In this document: in pieces, positions 18,367 to 26,635 of the stretch | Position numbering within the stretch: the first letter of the stretch is position 1 | How the letters are laid out: every line of letters begins with the position of its first letter | From: Armatimonadota bacterium | GTDB taxonomy: Bacteria; Sysuimicrobiota; Sysuimicrobiia; Sysuimicrobiales; Humicultoraceae | NCBI GenBank assembly: GCA_031081715.1 | Contig: JAVHMA010000029.1 | Coordinates: 1-40,893 of the forward strand | Direction: 5' to 3' | Length of the DNA stretch: 40,893 bases | Notes under the pieces: model-generated | Seen by the model: only the letters and a program-made list of their open reading frames with translations | Databases searched by the model: none | Told to the model about the DNA's origin: nothing | Translations under genes and position numbers: made by a program

Positions 18367-18396
18367 ATCTTAGGCAGGCGGCCGGGGCCGAATCAA
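18367..18396 (-). promoter_or_regulatory. Predicted vegetative promoter of groES-groEL
   Basis: Minus-strand TTGATT (18396-18391) and TAAGAT (18372-18367) are 18 bases apart and match consensus at four of six positions each. The expected start near 18360 places the CIRCE operator at about +3 to +30, the usual arrangement. The -35 overlaps the tsaD stop codon. Confidence 0.6.
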
Positions 18397-19433
18397 GCCC
18401 CTTCTTTGCGAACCGGGGCCTGCCAGCCCTCCAGCGGCAGGTCAGCCCAGGCGCCCAGGTCCGGACCGGCCCGCTCGCCGAGGGCCAGGCGCGAGCGACC
18501 CGCGGCGGCGATCATGGCCGCGTTGTCGGTGCACCACGCGGGCGCGGGGGTGCGCAGCGGCAGGTCCAGGCGGGCGGCCTCGGCGGCCATGCGGGCGCGC
18601 AGCACCGAGTTCGCGGCCACCCCGCCGACCAGGAGCAGGGCCCGCGGCCGCAGCTCCAGGGCGGCCCGGGCCACGGCGCCGATGAGCGAGGCCGCCACGA
18701 CCCGCTGCAGCGAGGCGGCCAGGTCGGCGTCGAACCGCGGCGTCCGCGCGGGCGCCGCCGCCAGTGCCCGCAAGGCCGCGGTCTTGATGCCGCTGAAGCT
18801 GAAGTCATAGCCGCCCTGGCGCCGGCCCGCCATCGGCACCGGCAGCGGCACGGCGGCCGGATCGCCCTCGCGGCCGAGCCGGTCGAGGGCGGGGCCGCCC
18901 GGATAGCCCAGGCCCATGGCGCGCGCAACCTTGTCGAAGGCCTCCCCGGCGGCGTCGTCGCGCGTGCGGCCCAGCACCGTGTAACGATGCGGGGCCTCCA
19001 CCCAGACGAGGTCGGTGTGCGCCCCAGAGACGATCAGCGCGAGCGAAGCCTCCGGCGGCGGCCCGCCATCCAGCGCCACCGCGAAGAGGTGCCCCTCCAG
19101 GTGGTTGATCCCAACGAGCGGGAGGCCACGGCACAGCGCGAGCGCCTTGGCCGCGGCGACGCCCACGGCGAGCGCGCCGGCCAGCCCCGGGCCGCAGGTC
19201 ACGGCCAGGCCCTCCACCGCCTCCCAGTCGACCCCGGCCTCCTCGAGGGCCAGGTCGATCACCGGGAGCAACCGTTCCAGGTGCCGGCGCGAGGCGAGCT
19301 CCGGAACCACGCCGCCGTAGCGGCCGTGCAGATCGGCCTGCGAGGCGACGACGTTGCCACACACGCGGTCGCCGGGACCGACCACCGCGGCCGCGGTTTC
19401 GTCGCACGAGGTCTCCAGGCCCAGCACGAGCAC
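18393..19433 (-). CDS. tsaD: tRNA N6-threonylcarbamoyladenosine transferase subunit TsaD
   Basis: TsaD transfers the threonylcarbamoyl group to A37 of ANN-decoding tRNAs, working with TsaB and TsaE, both encoded just upstream. The 346 residues start at GTG 19433. Motifs: LGLETSCDETAAAVV, the metal-binding His pair in INHLEGHLFA, DDAAGEAFDKVARAMGLGYPGGP, DFSFSGIKTA and the ASKH-fold GGVAANSVLR. The usual SGGHT motif is SGAHT here. It is the last gene of a twelve-gene run; no terminator is visible before the groES promoter, so read-through into groES is possible. Confidence 0.96.
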   Translation of the reverse strand: MLVLGLETSCDETAAAVVGPGDRVCGNVVASQADLHGRYGGVVPELASRRHLERLLPVIDLALEEAGVDWEAVEGLAVTCGPGLAGALAVGVAAAKALALCRGLPLVGINHLEGHLFAVALDGGPPPEASLALIVSGAHTDLVWVEAPHRYTVLGRTRDDAAGEAFDKVARAMGLGYPGGPALDRLGREGDPAAVPLPVPMAGRRQGGYDFSFSGIKTAALRALAAAPARTPRFDADLAASLQRVVAASLIGAVARAALELRPRALLLVGGVAANSVLRARMAAEAARLDLPLRTPAPAWCTDNAAMIAAAGRSRLALGERAGPDLGAWADLPLEGWQAPVRKEGA

Positions 19434-19440
19434 GGGCGCG

Positions 19441-19962
19441 TCAGTCCTCGAGGTCGCGGCGCAGGGCCTCCAGTCGGGCGGCCGCCTCGGGGTCGCGAAG
19501 GTTACCGCTCCACATCACCTGGGCGTCCTCGCCGTTGTCGCTGTAGTAGCGCTTGCGCAGCGCGACGTCGCGGAAGCCGAACTTGCGGTACAGCGCGCGC
19601 GCGACGGCGTTCGACGGCCGGACCTCGAGCATCATCCAGCGGGCGCCGCGGGCGAGCGCGCGGTCGATGAGCGCCAGCAGCAACCGCTCACCGATCCGCT
19701 GGCCGCGGCGCAGCCGGTCGACGGCGATGGTGGTCACGTGCGCCTCGTCGAAGACCACCCACATCCCCGCGAACCCGACCACCACGCCGGCGTCGTCGCG
19801 GGCCACCAGGTAGCAGGCGACCTGGTTCTCCTCGAGCTCGGCGCGGTAGGCATCCCGCGGCCATGGCACGGCGAACGCGTCCGCCTCGATCTCGCGGACG
19901 CGCGGCAGGTCGCGCAGCGTCATGGGCTCGATGTGGACGCGACTGATCGCTCGCACAGCCAT
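19441..19962 (-). CDS. rimI: Ribosomal-protein-alanine N-acetyltransferase RimI (GNAT)
   Basis: This GNAT-fold protein of 173 residues starts at ATG 19962. It contains MTLRDLPRVREIEADAF, the acetyl-CoA loop RRGQRIGERLLLALI, and the RimI-typical WMMLEVRPSNAVARALYRKFGF followed by RKRYYSDNGEDAQVM. RimI acetylates the N-terminal Ala of ribosomal protein S18 in E. coli and is very often found between tsaB and tsaD, as here. The G-rich sequence upstream is about 18 bases from the ATG, so the RBS is weak. A Met at residue 14 could be an alternative start. Confidence 0.92.
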   Translation of the reverse strand: MAVRAISRVHIEPMTLRDLPRVREIEADAFAVPWPRDAYRAELEENQVACYLVARDDAGVVVGFAGMWVVFDEAHVTTIAVDRLRRGQRIGERLLLALIDRALARGARWMMLEVRPSNAVARALYRKFGFRDVALRKRYYSDNGEDAQVMWSGNLRDPEAAARLEALRRDLED

Positions 19963-19997
19963 CCCGCGGCCGGGCCGCGCCCCTCCCTTCGGAAACC

Positions 19998-20720
19998 TCA
20001 GGAACCGTTCCTCCCCGGCGTCAGCCCGGCCGTGGGCGCGCCTGCCACGAGCCGGTGCGTGTACCGGGGTACGAGTCCCACGGGATCGGTCCGCTCGCCC
20101 CGCAGCAGACGGGCACGGCCGAGCGCCCCACAGACCGCGGCGCGCGGCCACCAAAGCTCCTCGGGCGCGGCGCGCGCGCGGGAACCGAGCGCTCCGAGCA
20201 GCGCTGCGGCATGGTGCGCCAGCGCCTCGCCGGCCACCAGCACCGGACCGCCAGGATCGCCGATCCGCGCGGCCAGTGCCTCGGGTGGCGCGAGCATCTC
20301 GTCGCTGCACCGCTCGACCGTCGTACCCGCGCGAAACAGCGCCGCACAGATCTCGCCGCGGCGTGCGTCGATCGCGGCCAGGACGAAACCCCCGAAGCCC
20401 GCGGCCGCGACGGCACCCGCGGCCAGCACCTCGAGCGTCGGCACCGCGACCAGCGGCACCCGGCGCGCGTGCGCCCACACGGCCGCCGTGGCCACCCCGA
20501 CGCGCAGGCTGCTGAACCCGCCGGGTCCGATGGAGACCGCCACGCCCTCGATCCTCTCCGGCGTCAGGTGCGCCTCGACGAGCGCGCGCCCGATGGCGCC
20601 GGCCATCCACTCCAGGTGCCGGCCTGGGACATGCGCACAGACCTCGGCCTCCACCCCGCTGGGGCCCACGACGGCGACCCCCCCGCGCGCGGTCGCCGAC
20701 TCGATGGCGAGCACCCGCAC
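19998..20720 (-). CDS. tsaB: tRNA t6A biosynthesis protein TsaB
   Basis: TsaB is the degraded ASKH paralogue that dimerises with TsaD. The start is GTG 20720, six bases after AAGGAGG; a second GTG two codons later is possible. The 240 residues begin RVLAIESATARGGVAVV and contain the VSIGPGGFSSLRVGVATA motif and LAAIDARRGEICAALF. The open frame extends upstream only as overlap with tsaE. It lies 11 bases after tsaE and 35 before rimI. Confidence 0.95.
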   Translation of the reverse strand: MRVLAIESATARGGVAVVGPSGVEAEVCAHVPGRHLEWMAGAIGRALVEAHLTPERIEGVAVSIGPGGFSSLRVGVATAAVWAHARRVPLVAVPTLEVLAAGAVAAAGFGGFVLAAIDARRGEICAALFRAGTTVERCSDEMLAPPEALAARIGDPGGPVLVAGEALAHHAAALLGALGSRARAAPEELWWPRAAVCGALGRARLLRGERTDPVGLVPRYTHRLVAGAPTAGLTPGRNGS

Positions 20721-20731
20721 CCTGATCCTCC

Positions 20732-21175
20732 TTAGAGGTCGGCCGCCCGGTCGGCCAGCGCCGGCGGGACCTCGACGGTGAACGTGCGCGCGGTCTCGCC
20801 CTCCCCGAAGTCGCAGACCACGGTGATCGCGGGCCGTGGTAGCAGCCCACCCGCGCGGTCGGCCCACTCGACGACGAGGATGCCTTCGGCTGCCAGCTCG
20901 TCGAGCCCGAGCTCGACGACCTCGGCGGGCCGCTCGAGGCGGTAGAGATCGGCGTGGTAGACGCGCACCGGCCCGGCGTACTCGCGCACGATCACGAACG
21001 ACGGGCTCGCGACGGTGCCGCGCGCGCCCGCGCCCTCGACGATACCGCGGGCCAGCACGGTCTTCCCGGCGCCGAGCGGGCCCAGAAGCGCCACGACGTC
21101 GCCGGCCCGCAGCCGACCGCCCAGCCGGCGGCCAAGCGCCTCGGTCTCGGACGGGCTGGAGGTGGCCAGGCGCAT
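20732..21175 (-). CDS. tsaE: tRNA t6A biosynthesis ATPase TsaE
   Basis: TsaE is the P-loop ATPase that resets the TsaBD complex. The 147 residues begin at ATG 21175 with ATSSPSETEALGRRL. The Walker A is GPLGAGKTVLARGI; then come SPSFVIVREY, YHADLYRLE and VVEWADR, all family signatures. It follows nfeD after a 32-bp gap and precedes tsaB. A much longer frame upstream overlaps nfeD and is not coding. Confidence 0.95.
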   Translation of the reverse strand: MRLATSSPSETEALGRRLGGRLRAGDVVALLGPLGAGKTVLARGIVEGAGARGTVASPSFVIVREYAGPVRVYHADLYRLERPAEVVELGLDELAAEGILVVEWADRAGGLLPRPAITVVCDFGEGETARTFTVEVPPALADRAADL

Positions 21176-21207
21176 GCGCCTGGGCCCGACCGACGCCCCG
21201 GGCGCGT

Positions 21208-22569
21208 TCAGGGTGCCGCGCCGCGCTCGGCGGTGACGCGGACGCGCAGACCGTCCACCCCGACCACGCGCACGCGCTCGCCTTCCGCGATCGGCCCCTC
21301 GACCGCGACGGCGCTCCACATCTCGCCCATGACGTGGACCGTCCCCTCGGGCGCCAGCGGCGAGCGCGCCACGCCGACGGCGCCCACCAGGCGGTTGCCG
21401 CCGCTGCGCACGGGCCCGCGCATCGCGCGCACGCCGGCGCCCAGGGCGAACAGGAAGAAGGCGGCGAGCGCGGCGGCCACCGCGATGATGAGCCGGAGCG
21501 AGATCTGGAAGACCGGGGCGCTGCGCTCCGTCAGCAGGACGGCGCCGAAGACGAAGGCGACCACCCCGCCGACCGTGAGCACGCCGTGACCCGGCACGTG
21601 GAGGTCGGCGACGAACAGCAGGACCGCGAGCGCGATGAGCAGCAGGCCCGCGACGTTGACCTGCAGGATCGCAAACGACGCCAGGCCCAGGATGAGCGCG
21701 ATGGCGCCGACCACGCCCGGAAGCACGGCGCCGGGGTTGTAGAGCTCCACCAGGATGCCGAGGATGCCGATGTTCAGCAGGATGAAGCCGAGGTTGGGGT
21801 CCGAGAGCACCTGCAGGAACCGCTCGGTGATGTCCGGGGCCACGGGCACCACGCGCGCCGCGGCGGTGCGCATCGTCCTGGGGCCGAGGTCGGTCTGGAC
21901 GGTCCGCCCGTCCAGACGGCGCAGCAGGTCGGCGAACGTGTCGGCCGCAAAGTCGACGACGTTGAGCCGCACGGCCTCCTCGTGGGTGATGCTCACGGCC
22001 CGGCGCACGGCGTCCTCGGCCCAGTCGGCGTTGCGACCGTGGCGCCGCGCCATCGCGCGCAGGTTGGCGACCGCGTCGTTGGTCACCTTCTCGAGCATCG
22101 CCGGGTCCGGCCGCTGCTGCTCCTGGCCGCTGCCGCCGCCGATGGCCACGGGCGTGGCGGCGCCCAGGTGCGTCGCGGGCGCCATCGCCGCCACGTGCGC
22201 GGCGTAGGTGATGAACACGCCCGCGGACGCGGCGCGCGCGCCGCGGGGCGCGATGTAGACCACCACCGGCGTGCGCGCGTTGAGCAGGGCCTTGGTGATC
22301 TGGTCCGTGGACTGGAGCAGACCGCCGGGCGTGTCGAGTTCGATGACCAGCGCCTCGGCGCGGGCGTCTTCCGCCGCCGCGACCGCGCGCAGGATGTGCC
22401 GCGCGGTGGCGGGCCCGATCACGCCGGCGACGGTGACGCGGTAGACAACCGGTTCGGACACGGCGCCCGGCGTAGGGGCCGCGCCGACGGCCGGCGCCGG
22501 CGCCGCGACCAGCGCGGGCGCGGCCAGGACGGCAAGCAGCAGGAGCCCGCGCAGCCCCCGGGCGGTCAT
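21208..22569 (-). CDS. nfeD: NfeD-type membrane serine protease (long form)
   Basis: The 453-residue protein starts at ATG 22569, overlapping the previous stop (ATGA). It has a signal peptide (about 5-28) and a ClpP-like protease domain with IELDTPGGLLQSTDQI, a Ser in ARAASAGVFI and a Lys in MLEKVTNDA, suited to the Ser-Lys dyad of this family. Four or five hydrophobic segments follow (about 265-395), then a C-terminal OB-fold NfeD domain ending in GLRVRVTAERG. Long NfeD proteins usually pair with stomatin/flotillin-like partners in membrane quality control; no stomatin gene is nearby. Confidence 0.93.
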   Translation of the reverse strand: MTARGLRGLLLLAVLAAPALVAAPAPAVGAAPTPGAVSEPVVYRVTVAGVIGPATARHILRAVAAAEDARAEALVIELDTPGGLLQSTDQITKALLNARTPVVVYIAPRGARAASAGVFITYAAHVAAMAPATHLGAATPVAIGGGSGQEQQRPDPAMLEKVTNDAVANLRAMARRHGRNADWAEDAVRRAVSITHEEAVRLNVVDFAADTFADLLRRLDGRTVQTDLGPRTMRTAAARVVPVAPDITERFLQVLSDPNLGFILLNIGILGILVELYNPGAVLPGVVGAIALILGLASFAILQVNVAGLLLIALAVLLFVADLHVPGHGVLTVGGVVAFVFGAVLLTERSAPVFQISLRLIIAVAAALAAFFLFALGAGVRAMRGPVRSGGNRLVGAVGVARSPLAPEGTVHVMGEMWSAVAVEGPIAEGERVRVVGVDGLRVRVTAERGAAP

Positions 22570-23306
22570 GCGCCCCTCGCGGCGTCCACAAAGCGCAGGA
22601 ACAGCCGCCGGTGCAGCGCGTGGTGGCTCACCAGTCGCTCCGGGTGCCACTGCACACCGACCACGAAGCGGTGCCCGGGGCTCTCGATCCCTTCGACGAC
22701 GCCGTCGGCGGTCCGTGCCGTGACGCGAAACCCCGCCGCCGGGATACGCACGGCCTGGTGGTGGTAGGTGTTGACGCCGACGCGGCCCTCGCCGACGATC
22801 GCGGCGAGCGTCGTCGCCGGTTCGACCTCGACCGCCTGCGCGTACTCCCAGGGTTCGAGCCGGCCGTCCTGGTTGTGCACCGCGGGATCGACGCCGGCGA
22901 GTGAGAGGTCCTGCCACAGTGTGCCGCCGGCGGCGACGTTCAGCAACTGGATGCCGCGGCAGATGCACAGCGTCGGCAGGTCCTGCTCGAGCGCCCGGCG
23001 AGCGAGCGGCAGCTCGAGGGCGTCGCGGTCCTCGTCGATCATCAGCGTCTCGCGGACGCGGTCGTCGACCGGCTGGCCGTAGTGCCGAGGGTGCACGTCG
23101 GCGCCGCCGGAGAGCAGCAGGCCGTGGTAGCCGTCGGGGACGGGATCACCCGCCGCGACGAGCAACGGTACCCCGCCCGCGAGCCGCACCGCGTCGGCGT
23201 AGCAGCGCGCCGAGGCGGCCGCGCGCTCGACGGTCGCGCCGTCCGCCCCGCGGGGCGGACGGCGGATCGTGACCAGGATGCGGGGCTGGTCGCCGTCAGG
23301 GCGCAA
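22566..23306 (-). CDS. Class I glutamine amidotransferase, gamma-glutamyl hydrolase-like (peptidase C26, PuuD-like)
   Basis: The 246-residue protein carries the C26 fold signatures: LLLSGGADVHPRHYG near residue 64, the nucleophile elbow PTLCICRGIQLLN, and VGVQWHPERL with the His-Glu pair. Relatives include PuuD (gamma-glutamyl-GABA hydrolase) and anthranilate-type hydrolases, so a gamma-glutamyl compound is the likely substrate. The only start that fits is TTG 23306, nine bases after GGGGAGG, overlapping the upstream gene by 11 bp. The presence of pxpBC (5-oxoproline metabolism) in the same operon makes a glutamyl-recycling role plausible but unproven. Confidence 0.87.
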   Translation of the reverse strand: MRPDGDQPRILVTIRRPPRGADGATVERAAASARCYADAVRLAGGVPLLVAAGDPVPDGYHGLLLSGGADVHPRHYGQPVDDRVRETLMIDEDRDALELPLARRALEQDLPTLCICRGIQLLNVAAGGTLWQDLSLAGVDPAVHNQDGRLEPWEYAQAVEVEPATTLAAIVGEGRVGVNTYHHQAVRIPAAGFRVTARTADGVVEGIESPGHRFVVGVQWHPERLVSHHALHRRLFLRFVDAARGA

Positions 23307-24027
23307 GGGCCGGCGCCTCCCCGCCCCCGCACGACGGGCACGCGCCGTCGCCCTCCGTGCTCGCGGTCAGGCTCCGCGCGTCGAGGCGCACCGACCGGAT
23401 CTTGAACGTGATCGGCCAGTCGCGCTGGTGCACGATGGGGTTAAGCGACCGCTCGAGCTCGCGTACCACGGCTGTGGGCACCGGGAGTCCGCCGGCGTGG
23501 AGGCTCTCGACGTAGAAGTAGACCTCGGTCGTGCCGGCGGCGGCGAAGAAGCCCTTCAGGCGCAGGTGCGTCGGACGGCCGCGGAACAGGACCGTGCCGG
23601 TGCCGTAGAGGTACCCGTCGCTCGACCACAGGCGGATGTCGCCCGACGGTGCGCCCTGGTTGAAGTGCGCCTCGAGGCTGCGCAGCAGCACTCGGAGCTG
23701 CATGGCGCTGTCGCGGAGGTCGCGCACGCGCAGGCGACCGCGCTGCAGCGCGCGCGGCGCCAGGCTCACGCCGACCAACCGGATCGAGACCTCGTCGATC
23801 GGCAACCCGCCGCCCAGCTGCACACCGCGGCCGACGACGCTAATGCGCGCGTATCCGCCGTCGTAGAGGTCGGGGACAGCTTCGATGCGCAACTCGTCCG
23901 CCGAGCGCATGAACGCCCCGAAGGCGCGCCGCAGCGCGCCCTCGTCCGCCCCGGCGCGCGGGACGGCGAGTACCGCCAGCAGCAGCGCGGCCATGCCAGG
24001 CACCAGGAGTGCTCGATGCAGTCTCAT
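23296..24027 (-). CDS. Secreted DUF2993 / LmeA-like protein
   Basis: The 243-residue protein starts at ATG 24027, overlapping the previous stop (ATGA). A signal peptide covers about residues 1-27. The body shows the DUF2993-type pattern: RISVVGRGVQLGGGLPIDEVSIRLVGVSL, a YGTGTVLFRG strand and a long beta-rich tail. Mycobacterial LmeA, in this family, binds phospholipids in the periplasm. The C-terminus has an unusual CPSCGGG pair after the domain. The assignment rests on strand pattern and is moderate. Confidence 0.6.
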   Translation of the reverse strand: MRLHRALLVPGMAALLLAVLAVPRAGADEGALRRAFGAFMRSADELRIEAVPDLYDGGYARISVVGRGVQLGGGLPIDEVSIRLVGVSLAPRALQRGRLRVRDLRDSAMQLRVLLRSLEAHFNQGAPSGDIRLWSSDGYLYGTGTVLFRGRPTHLRLKGFFAAAGTTEVYFYVESLHAGGLPVPTAVVRELERSLNPIVHQRDWPITFKIRSVRLDARSLTASTEGDGACPSCGGGEAPALAP

Positions 24028-25016
24028 CCCTCCGCCAGCCAGCCCGCGTACGCGAACAGGGTCGGCTGGCCGCCCGTGTGCCAGAACACCACGGTCTGCT
24101 CGGGCGCGAACTGACCGCGGCGGACCATGTCGATGAGCCCGGCCATCGCCCGGCCCGTGTAGAGCGGGTCAAGCAGGATCCCCTCGGTGCGGGCCACGAG
24201 CCGGATCGCGTCCAGGCAGTCCGCCGCCGGCTCACCCGCGGGCTCCCCGGCGTAGGCGTCTGTCACGACGATATCATCGGGATGCGGACGCCAGTCAAGC
24301 CCCAGCAGCTCGACGAGCTCCTGGGTCAGGTTGAGGACGCGGCCCGTGGACACGTCGCGCGACGCCCCGGCGCTCACGCCGATCACCCGGATGCCCGACT
24401 GCGTAACCTTGGTGGCAGCGTACAACCCGGCCTGCGTGCCGCCCGAGACGGTCGCGTGCACGATGGCGTCGGCGCGGATCCCGCGGCCGTTGAGCTGGTC
24501 GAGCAGCTCGAGCCCCGCGTTCACGAACGCCGCGGTCCCGACCGCGGATGCCCCGCCGCGCGGGATGATGTAAGGGTTGCGGCCGCCCCGCCGAAGTTCG
24601 CGGACCACATCCTCCACGACGCCGGTCAGCACGAACTCGTCGTCGGTATTCACCAGGCGGATCTCCGCGCCGAAGACCACATCGAGCAGCAGGTTGCCCT
24701 GCCGCTCGGACCGGTCGTCACCGCGCAGCACGAGAACCGCGTCCAGCCCCAGGCGCCGGGCGGCGGCCGCGGTCACACGCGCGTGGTTCGACTGCGTCTC
24801 GCCGACGGTGACCACCACGTCGCACCCACGGTCCACGGCCTCGCCCATCAGGTACTCGGCCTTGCGCACCTTGCTGCCGCCGAAGGCCAGCCCGGTGATG
24901 TCGTCGCGTTTGATCATGATGCGCGGGCCGCCCAGGTAGGCGGACAGCGACGGCGCTTCCTCCAGCGGCGTGGGGAGCGCGGCGAGCTTCAGTCGGCTCA
25001 GGCGTCCGAGCTGCAC
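24024..25016 (-). CDS. D-cysteine desulfhydrase / ACC deaminase-family PLP enzyme
   Basis: This fold-type II PLP enzyme has 330 residues. Key features are LPTPLEEAPSLSAYLGG, IKRDDITGLAFGGSKVRKAEYL (Lys in GGSKVRK would bind PLP), VTVGETQSNHARVTAAAA and the C-terminal VFWHTGGQPTLFAY. This matches the DcyD group, which splits D-cysteine to pyruvate, H2S and ammonia; ACC deaminase is the close relative, and I cannot separate the two with certainty. The GTG start (25016) follows GGAGG by five bases and overlaps pxpBC by 19 bp. Confidence 0.85.
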   Translation of the reverse strand: MQLGRLSRLKLAALPTPLEEAPSLSAYLGGPRIMIKRDDITGLAFGGSKVRKAEYLMGEAVDRGCDVVVTVGETQSNHARVTAAAARRLGLDAVLVLRGDDRSERQGNLLLDVVFGAEIRLVNTDDEFVLTGVVEDVVRELRRGGRNPYIIPRGGASAVGTAAFVNAGLELLDQLNGRGIRADAIVHATVSGGTQAGLYAATKVTQSGIRVIGVSAGASRDVSTGRVLNLTQELVELLGLDWRPHPDDIVVTDAYAGEPAGEPAADCLDAIRLVARTEGILLDPLYTGRAMAGLIDMVRRGQFAPEQTVVFWHTGGQPTLFAYAGWLAEG

Positions 25017-26635
25017 AGGACCCTCCCGTCGGGTGCACGGCCGACCTCGACCGCGACGAACCGCAAGGTGGCCCCCGGCGCGGCCTGCGCCACACGCGCC
25101 AGGTCGGCGCTGACGACCGAGGCGATCCGGGGATAGCCGCCGGTCGTCGGACCGTCGGCCAGGATCACGATGGGCTGGCCGTCGCCGGGCACCTGGATGG
25201 TCCCGGGCAGCAGGCCCTCGGAGAAGATCTCCACGCCGCGCCGATGGCGCAGCGCTGGCCCGCGAAGCCGGACTCCGCTCCGGTCGCGCTGCACGGTGAC
25301 CTGGTAGGCCGCGCCCAGCAGCGCGGGCACAGCGTCCGGCTCGAAGGCGTCGGCCTGCGGGCCGAGCACGACGCGGATTGGCGCTGCCTCCAGGCAGGCA
25401 TCGGAGCCGACGGGACGGATGCTCGGGGTGGCCCGGCGCTCTCCTCGACCAAGCACGTCCCCCGCCCGGAGCGGCCGCCCGGCCAGGCCGGGCAGACCGC
25501 CGCGGGCGTTCGCCGAGCGACTCCCGAACACCGGTGGGGTCTCAAGACCCCCGCCGACCGCCAGGTAGGCCCACTGCCCGCGCCGGGGCGCGGTGAACGT
25601 GATCTCGGCGCCCTCGCGCACGGCCACGGCTCGCTCCATCGGCAACGCGCGGCCGTCGCCCGAGGCGCCGAGGTCGGCGCCGGCCACCGCCACCTCGACG
25701 TCCGCCAGCGCCCGCAGCACCGGCCCCGGAAACGTCAGCTCCACGGCGGCGGCCCCGGGGGGATTCCCCACCGCCGCGTTCGCGGCGCCCAGCGCCCCTG
25801 GATCGAGCGCGCCAGACGCAGGCACCCCGAACCGACGCCAGCCCGGGCGGCCCAGGTCCTGCACCGTCGTCAGCAGGCCGGGGCGCACCACCTCGAGCGC
25901 AGGGCGCGCGGCACCCGCAGGCCCCGAAACGCCATCGGCCCGCAGAGCGCCGGCGGCCGGGGGAGCCTGCGCCAGGGTGTCGGCCGACACAGGACGGAAG
26001 CGGACGCGCGCGCCTGGCCGCAGCAGAAACGGCTCCCTGCGCGCGGGGTCGAAGACGCGCACCGGCGTCCGGCCGAGAATGTGCCACCCGCCCGCGGTCT
26101 CCAGGGGATAGATGCCGGTGAACCGGTCGGCGATGGCCACGCTGCCTGCGGGCACACGGGGCCGGGGCGAGGACCGTCGCGGCAGGCGCAGGGCCGGGGT
26201 CAGCTCGCCCAGGTAGGCATAGCCAGGCGCGAACCCCAGCATGAACGCCAGGTAGTCCGGTTCGCTGTGCAGGCGGACCACCTCACGGGCGTCGAGCCCA
26301 CAGGCCCGCGCGACGTCATCGAGGTCCGGGCCGGCAGCCCCGCCGTAGACCACCGGGATTTCCACCAGCGGGCCAGCGCCGAGGTGCGCGGGCGGCGCTG
26401 CGGCCACAGCGGGTGCCACCTGTGCCGCGAGATCGGCGTAGGCCACCCGCGCCGGATCGTAGACGAGCAGGACCGAGCACATGCCCGGCACGGTTTCGAC
26501 GACGCCAGGCAGGCCGGCCAGCGCGGCCTCGGCCCCGAGCACGCGCGCCACAGCCGCGGGCGAGGGCCGCGGGGCGACCTCGATCACCAGGCCCCGATCG
26601 CCCAGCGGCCGCACCAGCGGCCGGGCCCCGGTCAC
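24998..26635 (-). CDS. Fused 5-oxoprolinase subunits PxpB-PxpC (KipI-KipA fusion)
   Basis: Residues 1 to about 215 are PxpB/KipI-like (DRGLVIEV, LGFAPGYAYLGEL, IADRFTGIYPLETAGGWHIL). Residues about 245 to 540 are PxpC/KipA-like (LTTVQDLGRPGWRRFGVPASGALD, YLAVGGG, and TTGGYPRIASVV). With PxpA these form the ATP-dependent 5-oxoprolinase that returns pyroglutamate to glutamate. PxpB and PxpC are normally separate, but fusions are known. No pxpA is in the window. GTG 26635 overlaps the pheA stop (GTGA). An allophanate-hydrolase-like annotation would be a paralogue name. Confidence 0.88.
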   Translation of the reverse strand: MTGARPLVRPLGDRGLVIEVAPRPSPAAVARVLGAEAALAGLPGVVETVPGMCSVLLVYDPARVAYADLAAQVAPAVAAAPPAHLGAGPLVEIPVVYGGAAGPDLDDVARACGLDAREVVRLHSEPDYLAFMLGFAPGYAYLGELTPALRLPRRSSPRPRVPAGSVAIADRFTGIYPLETAGGWHILGRTPVRVFDPARREPFLLRPGARVRFRPVSADTLAQAPPAAGALRADGVSGPAGAARPALEVVRPGLLTTVQDLGRPGWRRFGVPASGALDPGALGAANAAVGNPPGAAAVELTFPGPVLRALADVEVAVAGADLGASGDGRALPMERAVAVREGAEITFTAPRRGQWAYLAVGGGLETPPVFGSRSANARGGLPGLAGRPLRAGDVLGRGERRATPSIRPVGSDACLEAAPIRVVLGPQADAFEPDAVPALLGAAYQVTVQRDRSGVRLRGPALRHRRGVEIFSEGLLPGTIQVPGDGQPIVILADGPTTGGYPRIASVVSADLARVAQAAPGATLRFVAVEVGRAPDGRVLCSSDA

